From: Bacteroidales bacterium | GTDB lineage: Bacteria > Bacteroidota > Bacteroidia > Bacteroidales > UBA3824 | Direction of reading: 5' to 3' | NCBI GenBank assembly: GCA_017543645.1 | Contig: JAFYFR010000029.1 | Location: 1 to 37,832 of the forward strand | Length of the DNA stretch: 37,832 nt | Shown here: piece after piece, positions 7,661 to 16,637 of the stretch | Layout: each line of letters begins with the position of its first letter | Numbering within the stretch: the first letter of the stretch is position 1 | Position numbers and translations under genes: made by a program | The notes under the pieces: generated by a model | Told to the model about the DNA's origin: nothing | Seen by the model: the letters and a program-made list of their open reading frames with translations, nothing else | Databases searched by the model: none

Positions 7661-8854
7661 ATGGCATTTACAATTAGCGGAATACAGCAGCTCGGTGTCG
7701 GGGTAGAAAAAGTTTACGACGCTTGGAATTGGTATCGTGAAAACTTCGGGTTCGACATTCTTTTGAGCGACGCACCCGGCGAGGCAGCCCTAATGCAGCC
7801 TTACACCGACCACAAACCACAGACAAGACACACTATCTTAGCGTACAATATGCAAGGCGGCGGCGGATTGGAAATTTGGCAATACACATCACGCAATCCC
7901 AAGAAAGCCCCATTTAAAGTTCAGCTTGGCGACTTAGGAACATTTATTGGAAAAATCAAAAGTTCCACAGTGGCAGCGGCTTATCTCAAATTCAAAACCT
8001 CAGGAGGCAAACTCCGCTCCAAATATTCCAAAACCATCGACGGTCGCGACCATTTCTTTGTGGAAGACCCGTTTGGCAACCTCTTTGAAGTGATTGACAA
8101 TCAGACTACCTTCCAAGAGACAGAATCCAAAACGGGCGGAATCTACGGCGCAATAGTCGGAGTATCGGATATGGACAAGTCTATAAAATTTTATAGCGAG
8201 ATACTCGGCTACGACACTGTGGTTTACGACGAAACCGGCGTGTTTGAAGATTTTGCAAAGCTTCCGGGCGGCGAAGACCATTTCCGCAGAGTGCTCCTCT
8301 CCCACTCCAAAAAACGTCAGGGACCATTCTCCAACTTCCTCAACGACTCGCAGATAGAGCTTGTGCAGCTTATCAGCAACGATCGTCAACCAAGAAAAAT
8401 CTACGATTTCAAAGAGCACCTCTGGGGTGATCCGGGATTTATTCAAATCTGTTTCGACATCAAAAACATGAAGGAACTCAAAGAGTATTGCGAAAGCAAG
8501 AATGTGTTTTTCCAAACAGACTCAAATCCAGAGGCTTACGAATCAGAAGCTGAAATTTTTGACATGGGCGGAGCTTCGGGACACTTCACCTACATCGAAG
8601 ATCCAGACGGCAACCTCATCGAATTTGTGGAAACATACTACATTCCCATCCTCCAAAAATTCAATATCGGATTGAACCTCAAAAAGAAAGACCCAGAGAA
8701 ACCCCTTCCCGACTTTGTTATGGGCGGTTTGAGATTTTTGCGCAAAGGCGAAGACTACATCAATTCAAAAACTGCTCGCGAAAAAAGCAAAATAGCAAAA
8801 CAATGCGCCGACGATCTTAAAAACAAACTCGAAGGATCTGAAAACCAACAATAA
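7661..8854 (+). CDS. Two-domain VOC (glyoxalase/dioxygenase superfamily) protein
   Basis: This 397-residue cytoplasmic protein is built from two vicinal-oxygen-chelate units. The first (about 4-130) ends in DHFFVEDPFGNLFEV. The second (about 138-320) starts at GAIVGVSDMDKSIKFY and ends in GHFTYIEDPDGNLIEF. The ED-P-GN-xE strand that supplies a metal-ligand glutamate is kept in both, with a histidine just before it. Some 75 lysine-rich residues follow the second unit. VOC proteins include glyoxalase I, extradiol dioxygenases, 4-hydroxyphenylpyruvate dioxygenase and fosfomycin-resistance enzymes, and I cannot place this one. It is first in an operon with the PLP enzyme, 12 bases downstream, so the two probably share a pathway. 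Confidence 0.8.
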   Translation: MAFTISGIQQLGVGVEKVYDAWNWYRENFGFDILLSDAPGEAALMQPYTDHKPQTRHTILAYNMQGGGGLEIWQYTSRNPKKAPFKVQLGDLGTFIGKIKSSTVAAAYLKFKTSGGKLRSKYSKTIDGRDHFFVEDPFGNLFEVIDNQTTFQETESKTGGIYGAIVGVSDMDKSIKFYSEILGYDTVVYDETGVFEDFAKLPGGEDHFRRVLLSHSKKRQGPFSNFLNDSQIELVQLISNDRQPRKIYDFKEHLWGDPGFIQICFDIKNMKELKEYCESKNVFFQTDSNPEAYESEAEIFDMGGASGHFTYIEDPDGNLIEFVETYYIPILQKFNIGLNLKKKDPEKPLPDFVMGGLRFLRKGEDYINSKTAREKSKIAKQCADDLKNKLEGSENQQ

Positions 8855-8866
8855 ACGCTACAAATA

Positions 8867-10183
8867 ATGAGTCAGAAATATTATTTCGTATGCCGCAACT
8901 GCGGTCACAAGATAGATTCGTTTAAACAATGGTTTAAACTTGGACAAAAATGCCCCGAATGTGGCAAAAACTTTGTCGACACTAAATACAACACCTCTAT
9001 TGATAAACTTAAAGAGCTGATTTTCACCAAACAAGAAGTTAAAAGCCTTTGGCATTATTTAGACTTCCTGCCGTTAGACGATGCTAAAAATATTGTTTCC
9101 GCTGGTGAAGGTGTTCCTCAAATCAACCGTTGGGAATTTCTCGAAGAGGTGGCACAAAAGGAGTTCTCCACCAACTGCAAGGTGTATGTGATGCGCCACA
9201 ACACAGGTAACGCCACACGTACTTTTAAGGATATAGCCGGTACACTTGCGGCATCGGTGCTCAAAGAGTGCGGCATCAACGAATATGCAGTAGCAAGCAC
9301 AGGCAACACCGCCAATGCTTTTTCGCATTATTTGGCAATGGCTGGCATCTCGCTATATGTATTTATGCCCGAAGACGCTGTAAAAGAGAATATTGCATCA
9401 GTAAGCAGCTATGGACAGAAGGCTGTTATCTGCAAAGGCGACTATGCTTTTGCAAAAAAAATCGCAGGCGAGTTCACCGCAAAAAATAATATATTGATGA
9501 CCATCGGCAACACCGACCCATTGCGTGTCGAGGCCAAGAAAACTTGGGTGTACGAATGGCTTCGTCAGGTTCACGAAACTCCAACAGTATATTTTCAGGC
9601 TCTCAGTGGCGGTACTGGTCCAATTGCCGTAGAAAAGGCATTCGACGAGATTGAACCGCTCAACATTATTTTCAGACGACCGCGTTATATTTCGGTTCAA
9701 CCAAGCCTCTGCGACCCAATGACACAAGCGTGGGAAAAGGCTAAGGCCAACAAATTTCCCGAAGGCTGGCAGAATGATTATCCGAAATTTCAAAACCCAA
9801 AAACAAAAGTGCAGACTCTTGCAACCGGTGTTCCGGGTACATATCCCATAATTGCCGACATCACCAAACGCACTCATGGCGAAATTATTTCGTTCGATGA
9901 AAGCCGACTTGTTGACATTGCCCGCTTGATTACTTTCAAAACCGGCGAAAAAATAGGTCCCGCATCGGCGGTGGCAATGGGCGGATTCTTTGACGCACTC
10001 AAGAAAGGGCTTATAGCTAATGGCGAAATAGTTATGATAAACATGGGCGAAGGTATAGACCGCGCATCGTTCTTCCTGCAGGAATATGTCTACAACGAAG
10101 ACCGCGTAAGTTCAGCCGACGAAATACGCACCTTTAACCGCCAACAGTTAGAGTTCAGACTCTGGAGAAAAATCCTCGAATAA
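8867..10183 (+). CDS. Threonine-synthase-like PLP enzyme with N-terminal zinc ribbon
   Basis: A fold-type II PLP enzyme of 438 residues. The N-terminus has a CxxC...CxxC zinc ribbon (C9, C12, C29, C32). K121 in TRTFKD is the PLP lysine, STGNTANAF is the substrate-carboxylate loop and SGGTGP the phosphate-binding loop. Such enzymes act by beta- or gamma-elimination/replacement. Threonine synthase is the default name. However, the GNTxxAF loop differs from the SSGNA loop of standard threonine synthases and recalls cysteate synthase, which makes cysteate from phosphoserine and sulfite for sulfonolipids in some Bacteroidota. No thrA or thrB is adjacent. Fold and cofactor are certain; the reaction is not. 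Confidence 0.8.
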   Translation: MSQKYYFVCRNCGHKIDSFKQWFKLGQKCPECGKNFVDTKYNTSIDKLKELIFTKQEVKSLWHYLDFLPLDDAKNIVSAGEGVPQINRWEFLEEVAQKEFSTNCKVYVMRHNTGNATRTFKDIAGTLAASVLKECGINEYAVASTGNTANAFSHYLAMAGISLYVFMPEDAVKENIASVSSYGQKAVICKGDYAFAKKIAGEFTAKNNILMTIGNTDPLRVEAKKTWVYEWLRQVHETPTVYFQALSGGTGPIAVEKAFDEIEPLNIIFRRPRYISVQPSLCDPMTQAWEKAKANKFPEGWQNDYPKFQNPKTKVQTLATGVPGTYPIIADITKRTHGEIISFDESRLVDIARLITFKTGEKIGPASAVAMGGFFDALKKGLIANGEIVMINMGEGIDRASFFLQEYVYNEDRVSSADEIRTFNRQQLEFRLWRKILE

Positions 10184-10226
10184 AAACTTTTGTAAATAAA
10201 TTAAATTAATTGACATTGATTATTTT

Positions 10227-10257
10227 ATGCCGTTGAAGTGATTTCAACGGCATTTTT
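10227..10257 (+). terminator. Rho-independent terminator of the VOC-PLP operon
   Basis: ATGCCGTTGAA (10227-10237) pairs with TTCAACGGCAT (10243-10253) around a 5-base loop, followed by TTTTATTTT on the plus strand. The T-run overlaps the stop codon of the convergent membrane-hydrolase gene. The minus strand has no U-run after the hairpin. Confidence 0.8.
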
Positions 10258-10975
10258 ATTTTCCACTGCCAATGAGAGTGATAAGTTCGAGCCATGTTTC
10301 GCGAGTAAGTATCGCAAAGACCACAACGGCAGCCCAAGCTATCACTCCCGGGTATTTCTCCTTTTGATTGAATCCGAGATCCAACGCTGTTCCAAATGAT
10401 TTTTTCAATCCTTTGCTACTGAATATATCTTTGAATTTTAGCTTGTTGCCTTTGCCCAAACCTTCCGACACCGCCTTGATTGACCAGATTTCGTCTAACA
10501 AAAGGTGGCAAAAATATCCGCAGCTCACGGCAAACGATATTACAAACTGCTCTCTGATGTTAAGTTTTGTGGTAGAGGCTATAAACAAGGCAATTAAAAA
10601 GCTCAGTATATAAGCAGGCAGCGAATGGAATATTCCTCGATGGTTGGTATGCTTTTTAAAGAACTCCTGTAGCATAAACTTTACAAAAAAGAAGCAAGCA
10701 GCGGGCACAAAAACCTTCAACACCAACGTTGCACCTGCCACATGCATCCAATAAAGGCTCATTGCCGCCATAAAGTAGGCGTAAAACGAGAATATTATCT
10801 TTATCGGTACGCCCGGTCCAGAGTCCATATCTGGTAAGAACGACCCGATAACCGTTGCAAAAAACACAATTACAGCCATATACGCATTAGGAATGAGATT
10901 CCAGTTGTAGGATATTATAGCCACGGCAAAACCAGTTACCGCACCTGCCTCAACGTGTGTCTTAAAGTCAGCCAT
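10256..10975 (-). CDS. YdjM/DUF457-like membrane-bound metal-dependent hydrolase
   Basis: This 239-residue protein has four to five hydrophobic segments. It carries the conserved polar residues of the YdjM (LexA-regulated inner-membrane hydrolase) family: an early histidine (THVEAG), SFLPDMDSG, HTNHRGIFHS and HLLLDE. These His/Asp clusters look like metal ligands facing one side of the membrane. Members have no firmly established substrate, and structural likeness to phospholipase C has been proposed for them. It is the last gene of the rsfS-ftsH-cdsA-psd run and overlaps the PAP2 gene by 8 bases, so a role in lipid turnover is plausible but inferred. Confidence 0.75.
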   Translation of the reverse strand: MADFKTHVEAGAVTGFAVAIISYNWNLIPNAYMAVIVFFATVIGSFLPDMDSGPGVPIKIIFSFYAYFMAAMSLYWMHVAGATLVLKVFVPAACFFFVKFMLQEFFKKHTNHRGIFHSLPAYILSFLIALFIASTTKLNIREQFVISFAVSCGYFCHLLLDEIWSIKAVSEGLGKGNKLKFKDIFSSKGLKKSFGTALDLGFNQKEKYPGVIAWAAVVVFAILTRETWLELITLIGSGK

Positions 10976-11564
10976 TGTCTTTTAGATGATGCTTGAGTGA
11001 GTATTTATGTAAGAATTTTTGATAAAAATAGTATACTGCCAATGCAATAAGAATGCCTTCCACCGCACCCACGATTATGTCGCCCAAATAATGCCGCCCA
11101 AGATAAATCCGCGAATACGACACAAGCAGAGCGCAGAACAACGCCCCGGTAGTGTAATACTTGTTTTTAAAATATTTGGCAGACATCACAGCAATGCAGA
11201 AAAACGTGGCTGCGTGTGCCGAAAAAAATCCGTACTTGCCACCACGGTCGCCGTTTACAATATGCACGATGTCTTTGATACTCTCGTCGTGGCATGGGCG
11301 GAAACGTTGCACAGTGTATTTCACAAGGTTGCATATCTGGTCGGCAAGCAATATTGCCAACGCTAAAAACAGTAAGAAAATCACTGCCTTACGGTATTCG
11401 GGCTTAGCATTTCGGAAAAGGAAGAAAACCAGCAAAGCCCCAATCACAAACCACACATACTTAGACGACACGTAATAAAAAAACGGGTCGAAGTCCTCGG
11501 AATTGAGACTGTTGATGAACAAGGTGGCATCTTGGTCTAATTGGAGTATCGGGTTCATTTTCAA
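10968..11564 (-). CDS. PAP2-family membrane phosphatase
   Basis: A 198-residue integral membrane phosphatase with the three acid-phosphatase signatures: KYTVQRFRP (K82, R89), FFSAHA (S115, H117; the usual SGH has alanine for glycine) and SRIYLGRHYLGD (R152, H158, D162). Some six hydrophobic segments surround them, and the active site should face the periplasm. Family members dephosphorylate undecaprenyl pyrophosphate, phosphatidylglycerophosphate, phosphatidate or lipid A. It overlaps psd by 4 bases (ATGA). That favours a glycerophospholipid, perhaps the phosphatidylglycerophosphate phosphatase of this organism, but undecaprenyl pyrophosphatase remains possible. Confidence 0.88.
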   Translation of the reverse strand: MKMNPILQLDQDATLFINSLNSEDFDPFFYYVSSKYVWFVIGALLVFFLFRNAKPEYRKAVIFLLFLALAILLADQICNLVKYTVQRFRPCHDESIKDIVHIVNGDRGGKYGFFSAHAATFFCIAVMSAKYFKNKYYTTGALFCALLVSYSRIYLGRHYLGDIIVGAVEGILIALAVYYFYQKFLHKYSLKHHLKDNG

Positions 11565-12241
11565 TCAGTTTTATATTTGTCTTTCTCTGGCATATCAGCT
11601 ATTATATCCAATCCGCCCTTTACTTTGTCGCCGATTTTTACACGGATTTTGGTGCCGAGAGGAAGGAAGATGTCGGCACGTGAGCCGAATTTGATAAAAC
11701 CGAACTGCTGACCCTGTTTGGCTGTGTCGCCTTCGTTGAGAGGGGCAACAATGCGGCGTGCCATAAATCCAGCAATCTGACGGAACATGATGTCGATGCT
11801 GTCTTTGGTGCGGACGGCAATAGTTGTACGCTCGTTGTCGGTGGACGACTTGGGGTGCGCTGCCAAAAGGTATTTGCCCTCGTGATGACGGAAATAAACT
11901 ACCTCGCCCGAAACTGGCCAACGGTTTGAGTGGACATTCCAAACAGACATAAACACAGACACTTGTATACGTTTGTCCTTAAAATATTCTGGTTCTTCTA
12001 CTTCCTCTATCGCCACCACTTCGCCATCGGCAGGAGATAGTATAACGTATGGATTCTCAACTACATGACGTTTAGGATCGCGAAAAAACTGCAATACCAA
12101 AATCAATAGAAATAGCGAACCAAGCTGCAAGACATAACCGGGAATCTTATACTCGCCGAAAAAATGTAAGTAGAGCCAATTAACCAAAATTATAAAAAGC
12201 ACTACTATTAAAATGGTGATATATCCTTCTTTGTGTATCAT
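11561..12241 (-). CDS. psd: Phosphatidylserine decarboxylase
   Basis: This enzyme converts phosphatidylserine to phosphatidylethanolamine at the inner membrane. It is the short form of 226 residues, with two N-terminal hydrophobic segments (about 8-28 and 36-52), PADGEV (D71), NVHSNR (H104), AHPKS and the self-cleavage site FGS (G186/S187). Cleavage there makes the alpha chain with its pyruvoyl cofactor. The gene sits between cdsA (12-base gap) and the PAP2 gene (4-base overlap), so CDP-diacylglycerol supply and phosphatidylethanolamine formation are co-transcribed. No phosphatidylserine synthase gene is present in the window. Confidence 0.95.
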   Translation of the reverse strand: MIHKEGYITILIVVLFIILVNWLYLHFFGEYKIPGYVLQLGSLFLLILVLQFFRDPKRHVVENPYVILSPADGEVVAIEEVEEPEYFKDKRIQVSVFMSVWNVHSNRWPVSGEVVYFRHHEGKYLLAAHPKSSTDNERTTIAVRTKDSIDIMFRQIAGFMARRIVAPLNEGDTAKQGQQFGFIKFGSRADIFLPLGTKIRVKIGDKVKGGLDIIADMPEKDKYKTD

Positions 12242-12253
12242 AATTATATATTA

Positions 12254-13075
12254 TTATTCCATAAAAATTGTACATGAGTAAACTGGTATAGCGGAAAGAA
12301 GCGCACTGTCGAAACGGTCGAGCACGCCGCCATGTCCTGGCAAAAGTGTTCCTGAGTCTTTGATGCCTACGTTGCGCTTTATCATTGATTCTGCCAAATC
12401 GCCAAAAACTGCGAACAACACACATACCGCGCTGATTATCAACCATTGTGGCAACGAATATACACCAGCAACGTAATAAACAGGAATAGCGGCTACAAGT
12501 GTGAGAACAATTCCACCAACAAGTCCTTCGACAGATTTTTTGGGAGAAATCCTCGGTATGAGCTTATGTTTGCCCAAAAGAGTGCCTGTGCAGTACGCAC
12601 CAGTGTCGGCAACCCAGATAAATATAAAGAAACAGAGCAGAATTTTTCCATTAAATTCGTGAGTGCCAGGCAGATAAAGCAGATTGCTCAGCAATCCCAT
12701 CGGCAGTGCCACATAGACAATTGCAAAAACTGTATGCGCCCAGTTGTCGAGCGGAGTCTCCTTCTTGCGGCAAATCTCAATTATCGGCACAAGGCATAGC
12801 ACGGCAAGATAAGCCACAATAAACTTGCTACTTAAAAATCCGTCGGCTACGAAAAAGAGGATTACAAACAACAACGCCGCCATCACCGCCCCCACAACTA
12901 TTTGTGGTGAGCGTCCGGCGGCACGGCACATTCTGTAATATTCCAAAACCCCAGCAACAGAGAAAAATCCGAAAACGGCAAGGTAAATCCACCGGCTTAC
13001 CATCGCCGACGAAATTATCAATGCCAAAAACAGCACACCTGTTATGATTCTTGAAACAAGATTACTCGCTTTCAC
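12254..13075 (-). CDS. cdsA: Phosphatidate cytidylyltransferase
   Basis: The 273-residue polytopic enzyme makes CDP-diacylglycerol from phosphatidate and CTP, the entry point to all bacterial phospholipids. Seven to eight hydrophobic segments are visible. The C-terminal CDP-diglyceride synthetase signature is present as SMIKRNVGIKDSGTLLPGHG followed by GVLDRFDS, including the metal-binding aspartates. It begins 14 bases inside the end of the DUF2007-like repeat gene and is followed by psd. Length is typical. Confidence 0.95.
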   Translation of the reverse strand: MKASNLVSRIITGVLFLALIISSAMVSRWIYLAVFGFFSVAGVLEYYRMCRAAGRSPQIVVGAVMAALLFVILFFVADGFLSSKFIVAYLAVLCLVPIIEICRKKETPLDNWAHTVFAIVYVALPMGLLSNLLYLPGTHEFNGKILLCFFIFIWVADTGAYCTGTLLGKHKLIPRISPKKSVEGLVGGIVLTLVAAIPVYYVAGVYSLPQWLIISAVCVLFAVFGDLAESMIKRNVGIKDSGTLLPGHGGVLDRFDSALLSAIPVYSCTIFME

Positions 13076-14024
13076 TTTCAGTAATATTGTTTAAGATTTC
13101 TGCGGCGTTGTCGTAGTTGAACTCGTCAACATAAAGGTCAACGTCGAAAATAAAGTTGAAACTGCGGTCTAAACGTGTAACCGAAATTGCCTCAATACCA
13201 GCTTTTTCCAATACTGCAATGGCGTAATCGGCCTCAATCTGCGAGGCGTATGTAGCAGTTTTTTTCCACTCTTTCTTTTCGTTAATGATGGCGATTGCCT
13301 GCTCCTCGTTGCTACATTCCACATAAAGGTCGAACGAGCCGTTGTTGTTAACTATTATGGAGCGTATAGCGTGCTTGCCAAGAAGGTTTTCGCGGATTTC
13401 GGCGCGGTGAAGCATCGGATATTGTTCAATCTTAATCCAACCGATAAGGTCGGTGAGTGTCTGACGTGCGTTTTCAAGGTCGGCTGTCTTCACATAAATA
13501 TCAATCTCCGCCTTCATATACTGAGCGTCGCGTTTCTTGATAACAATAGTGGGAATATGCTTTTCCTCGAGCAGCTCCACACGGAAACGTGTCTGACGCG
13601 TGCGCAGACAAGTTTCCAACAGGCTCCATCCTTCGAGTTTTTCGCCTGAAAGGAAAGGCATTGTGCGGTCGATATCATCGGAAGGCACAAAAAGCTCGTA
13701 GTTGTTGAGCATGTAGCGGGGATTGCTACAGGTTTTGATAACAGCGTCTATGCCGTTCTTAACAAGTATTTCTCGGAAATTCTCCAGCGGTTTGCTAAGG
13801 ATAAAAGAGTCTACCTTGGTAAGTCCATGGAACTCTTCGATAATGGCGTGTGCCATTTTCTCGTCTTCGCGTCTTACATATAGTTCGTAATCGCCTAAAA
13901 GGAACAAGCTGTCGCGGGCGTTCACCACTACAGCGTTTATGTTGTTCTGTTCCAATATGGTCTTTCGGATTTCGGCTTGGTGCGGCCGGTCAAACGATTC
14001 AAGTTTAATCCATTCTTCTTCCAT
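13062..14024 (-). CDS. Protein of five tandem DUF2007-like repeats
   Basis: This 320-residue soluble protein consists almost wholly of five repeats of about 60 residues (roughly 5-66, 71-127, 133-193, 196-249 and 253-314). Each has a helix with an acidic/basic face ahead of a strand pair ending in a YELYV-type motif (YELYV 46, YELFV 109, IDIYV 174, FDLYV 231, VDLYV 296), then a short helix (e.g. HAIIEE, QAIAIINE). This is the pattern of DUF2007 ('putative signal-transducing protein', PII-like fold), which usually occurs as one copy in a protein of 70-100 residues. There are no catalytic residues, signal peptide or membrane segments. It lies between ftsH and cdsA with 18 bases on one side and an overlap on the other. 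Function unknown; an adaptor role is one possibility. Confidence 0.75.
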   Translation of the reverse strand: MEEEWIKLESFDRPHQAEIRKTILEQNNINAVVVNARDSLFLLGDYELYVRREDEKMAHAIIEEFHGLTKVDSFILSKPLENFREILVKNGIDAVIKTCSNPRYMLNNYELFVPSDDIDRTMPFLSGEKLEGWSLLETCLRTRQTRFRVELLEEKHIPTIVIKKRDAQYMKAEIDIYVKTADLENARQTLTDLIGWIKIEQYPMLHRAEIRENLLGKHAIRSIIVNNNGSFDLYVECSNEEQAIAIINEKKEWKKTATYASQIEADYAIAVLEKAGIEAISVTRLDRSFNFIFDVDLYVDEFNYDNAAEILNNITESESE

Positions 14025-14042
14025 GACAATAGGTTTTTAAGG

Positions 14043-16094
14043 TTATTGATTCAAGTTATTAGAACTTTGTACGTTGTCGGTGCCGTTTTCGTTGCCTTGT
14101 TGGACTGATTGTTCCTCAAATTTTGGCGGTTCCGACACATGAGTTATTCCATAAAGAGCCTCCTCCTGCTGCTTGTTTGCAAACTTGCGTTTGCCGAAAA
14201 TACGTTCCACATCCTCGGTGAAAATTACTTCGCGTTCCAAAAGCAACTGGGCGAGCTGCGACAACTTTTCTTTGTTTTCTGTAATAATCTCTTTGGCGTG
14301 GGTGTAAACTGCGTCAACAAGTTCCTTAGCCTCCTCGTCGATAACTTCGGCGGTTTTTTCACTGTAAGGTTTCTGGAAAGAGTAGTCGCCGTTGTTGGCA
14401 TTGTAAAAACTTATGTTGCCCACCTTGTCGCTCATGCCGTAAACCGAAACCATTGCGTAGGCATATTTGGTAACACGTTCAAGGTCGTTGAGCGCACCAG
14501 TGGAAATCTTGCCGAAATTGATTTCTTCCGACGCACGGCCAGCCACAAGCGCGCACATCTCGTCTAACATCTGCTCCTTGGTGGTAATCTGACGTTCCTC
14601 GGGAAGATACCAGGCAGCACCGAGAGCTTTTCCTCGCGGCACAATGGTTACTTTGATAAGCGGCTGGGCGTTTTCCAACAGCCAAGATACTGTGGCGTGA
14701 CCAGCCTCATGATATGCTATGGTACTCTTTTCCTGTTCTGTGATAATCTTGTTCTTCTTTTCGAGACCGCCGATAATACGGTCTACTGCGTCGAGGAAAT
14801 CCTGACGGCCTACAGTCTCACGGTTGTTGCGGGCTGCAATCAACGCTGCCTCGTTGCACACATTGGCTATGTCGGCACCAGAGAATCCGGGGGTCTGCTT
14901 GGCCAAAAGGTTGACATCAAGCTCGGGATCAATTTTGAGAGGTTTCAAATGGACACCGAAAATCTCTCCCCGCTCGTTGAGGTCGGGCAGGTCGATTATA
15001 ATCTGACGGTCGAATCGTCCGGCACGCATCAAAGCCGGGTCGAGAACGTCGGCACGGTTGGTAGCGGCTATCATTATGATTCCGTTGTTGGTTTCAAAGC
15101 CGTCCATTTCTGTAAGCAACTGGTTGAGAGTGCTTTCGCGCTCGTCGTTGCTATGGAAGCTCAGGCTATTGCCACGTGCGCGTCCAATTGCGTCAATCTC
15201 GTCGATGAATATTATGCAAGGAGCTTTCTGCTTAGCCTGAGAGAAAAGGTCTCTTACTCGCGACGCACCTACGCCCACAAACATCTCCACAAAGTCGCTA
15301 CCCGACATAGAGAAGAAGGGAACGTCGGCTTCACCGGCAACCGCTTTTGCCAACAATGTCTTACCTGTACCGGGAGGGCCTACGAGCAATGCGCCCTTGG
15401 GAATCTTGCCTCCAAGACGTGTATATTTCTGAGGATTCTTCAAGAAATCAACAATTTCGGTAACTTCGGTCTTAGCCTCTTTTAGTCCGGCAACATCGGC
15501 AAAAGTGATTTTCTTTCCCTCTTTCTCACCTTTGTCGAACATCTTGGCGCGGGATTTACCCATGTTGAAAATTCCGCCTCCTACACCTCCACCGATACGA
15601 CGGAACATGAAAATCCAAATTCCGATAATAATCAGCAACGGCAGAAGCCAGCCTATAATGTCGCCGAGATAGTCGGGACGGTTTTCGCTTTCAAACAAAA
15701 GCCGCTGCTCCTCAGGAAGATCTTTCTGAGCGTTGGCAAGTCGCGATTCAAAAGCCTCGGGCGAAGATATTGAATAATAGAAGTGCGGACCGTCGAGAGG
15801 TATCTTCTTTTCGCGCAAATACTTATACTTGTCGGAATTGTAACGGTCTTCCTTCAATATAATGTTAGCCTTGTCCTTGTTTACCACCACTATGCGTTTT
15901 ATGTCCTGATTAACGAGCATAGTCTGGAAATCTTCCCAGTAAAGAGTCTGAGGCGAACCAGATGGTTGATAAAATTGGAACATTATAATGCAGAGCGTTA
16001 CCACTGCGAATATCCAAAATATCGTATTGTTCTTGCCGCTGCTGTTGCGATTTGGACGGAACGGCGGGGGAGTTGGTGTGTTGTTTTCCTCCAT
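14043..16094 (-). CDS. ftsH: ATP-dependent zinc metalloprotease FtsH
   Basis: A membrane-anchored AAA+ protease of 683 residues that degrades misassembled membrane proteins and short-lived regulators. Two transmembrane helices (about 23-42 and 146-165) flank a periplasmic domain. Then come Walker A GPPGTGKT (239-246), Walker B with DE 298-299, the SRH region (346-363), the zinc-binding HEAGH (462-466) and the third ligand in LNDLERV. The Gly-rich GGGVGGG linker after TM2 is normal. The C-terminal tail is rich in Asn, Gln and Glu. It is second in the rsfS operon, 41 bases after rsfS. In other bacteria FtsH controls lipid-synthesis enzymes, which fits co-transcription with cdsA and psd. Confidence 0.97.
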   Translation of the reverse strand: MEENNTPTPPPFRPNRNSSGKNNTIFWIFAVVTLCIIMFQFYQPSGSPQTLYWEDFQTMLVNQDIKRIVVVNKDKANIILKEDRYNSDKYKYLREKKIPLDGPHFYYSISSPEAFESRLANAQKDLPEEQRLLFESENRPDYLGDIIGWLLPLLIIIGIWIFMFRRIGGGVGGGIFNMGKSRAKMFDKGEKEGKKITFADVAGLKEAKTEVTEIVDFLKNPQKYTRLGGKIPKGALLVGPPGTGKTLLAKAVAGEADVPFFSMSGSDFVEMFVGVGASRVRDLFSQAKQKAPCIIFIDEIDAIGRARGNSLSFHSNDERESTLNQLLTEMDGFETNNGIIMIAATNRADVLDPALMRAGRFDRQIIIDLPDLNERGEIFGVHLKPLKIDPELDVNLLAKQTPGFSGADIANVCNEAALIAARNNRETVGRQDFLDAVDRIIGGLEKKNKIITEQEKSTIAYHEAGHATVSWLLENAQPLIKVTIVPRGKALGAAWYLPEERQITTKEQMLDEMCALVAGRASEEINFGKISTGALNDLERVTKYAYAMVSVYGMSDKVGNISFYNANNGDYSFQKPYSEKTAEVIDEEAKELVDAVYTHAKEIITENKEKLSQLAQLLLEREVIFTEDVERIFGKRKFANKQQEEALYGITHVSEPPKFEEQSVQQGNENGTDNVQSSNNLNQ

Positions 16095-16135
16095 TTTATC
16101 TATAATATTATAGTGTGCTGAAAAAATTCTTGTTG

Positions 16136-16555
16136 TTATCTTGCAAAATTGTCTGTCAGATTGCTGTCTTCGTAGTCGGTACGCGGAGCATCAGCCCAGA
16201 GGCTCTCTAAACGGTAGAACTCCCGTGCGCTGTCTAAGAACACGTGTACAACAACGGTAATATAGTCGAGAAGCACCCACTGTGCGTTTTCACGGCCTTG
16301 GATATGTGCAGGTCGTTCACCAGCGTTTTCGCGAAGATAATCTTCTACTTCGTCGGCGATAGCCAGCACCTGGCGTGGATTGTCAGCCTGGCATATCACA
16401 AAAAAATCACAAATGCTGCCTGCTGTCTGGCGCATATCCAACTTTACGGTTTTCTGTCCTTTTTTTTCTTTAATTGCCGCTACTGCTATTTCGGCAAGTA
16501 CGTCGCTTGTTATCTCTTTGTCTGTCATGTTGTTCGTTAAATAATAATAAGCCAT
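16136..16555 (-). CDS. rsfS: Ribosomal silencing factor RsfS
   Basis: This 139-residue protein of the Iojap/YbeB family binds ribosomal protein L14 on the 50S subunit and blocks subunit joining when nutrients are short. Recognisable stretches are DFFVICQADNPRQV, GRENAQWVLLDYITVVVHVF and REFYRLESLWADAP. It is the first gene of the rsfS-ftsH unit, with a perfect -7 box at 16582-16589, 26 bases upstream. The short acidic tail after the LW motif is ordinary. Confidence 0.95.
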   Translation of the reverse strand: MAYYYLTNNMTDKEITSDVLAEIAVAAIKEKKGQKTVKLDMRQTAGSICDFFVICQADNPRQVLAIADEVEDYLRENAGERPAHIQGRENAQWVLLDYITVVVHVFLDSAREFYRLESLWADAPRTDYEDSNLTDNFAR

Positions 16556-16581
16556 ACCAAGGCTCTTGATGTTTCAATCTG

Positions 16582-16589
16582 CAAATATA
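16582..16589 (-). promoter_or_regulatory. -7 box of the rsfS-ftsH-cdsA-psd operon
   Basis: TATATTTG on the minus strand matches TAnnTTTG. No exact TTTG lies at the -33 distance. The intergenic stretch 16556-16637 is otherwise AT-rich and empty. Confidence 0.6.
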
Positions 16590-16637
16590 CGGTAGTAAAT
16601 TAACATTTAAAAATTTTTTTGACAACAAATAATCATA

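Noticed and set aside
14697..15485. Open frame of 262 codons antisense to ftsH
   Set aside because: The opposite strand encodes Walker A, Walker B and the HEAGH motif; the antisense translation has no domain features.
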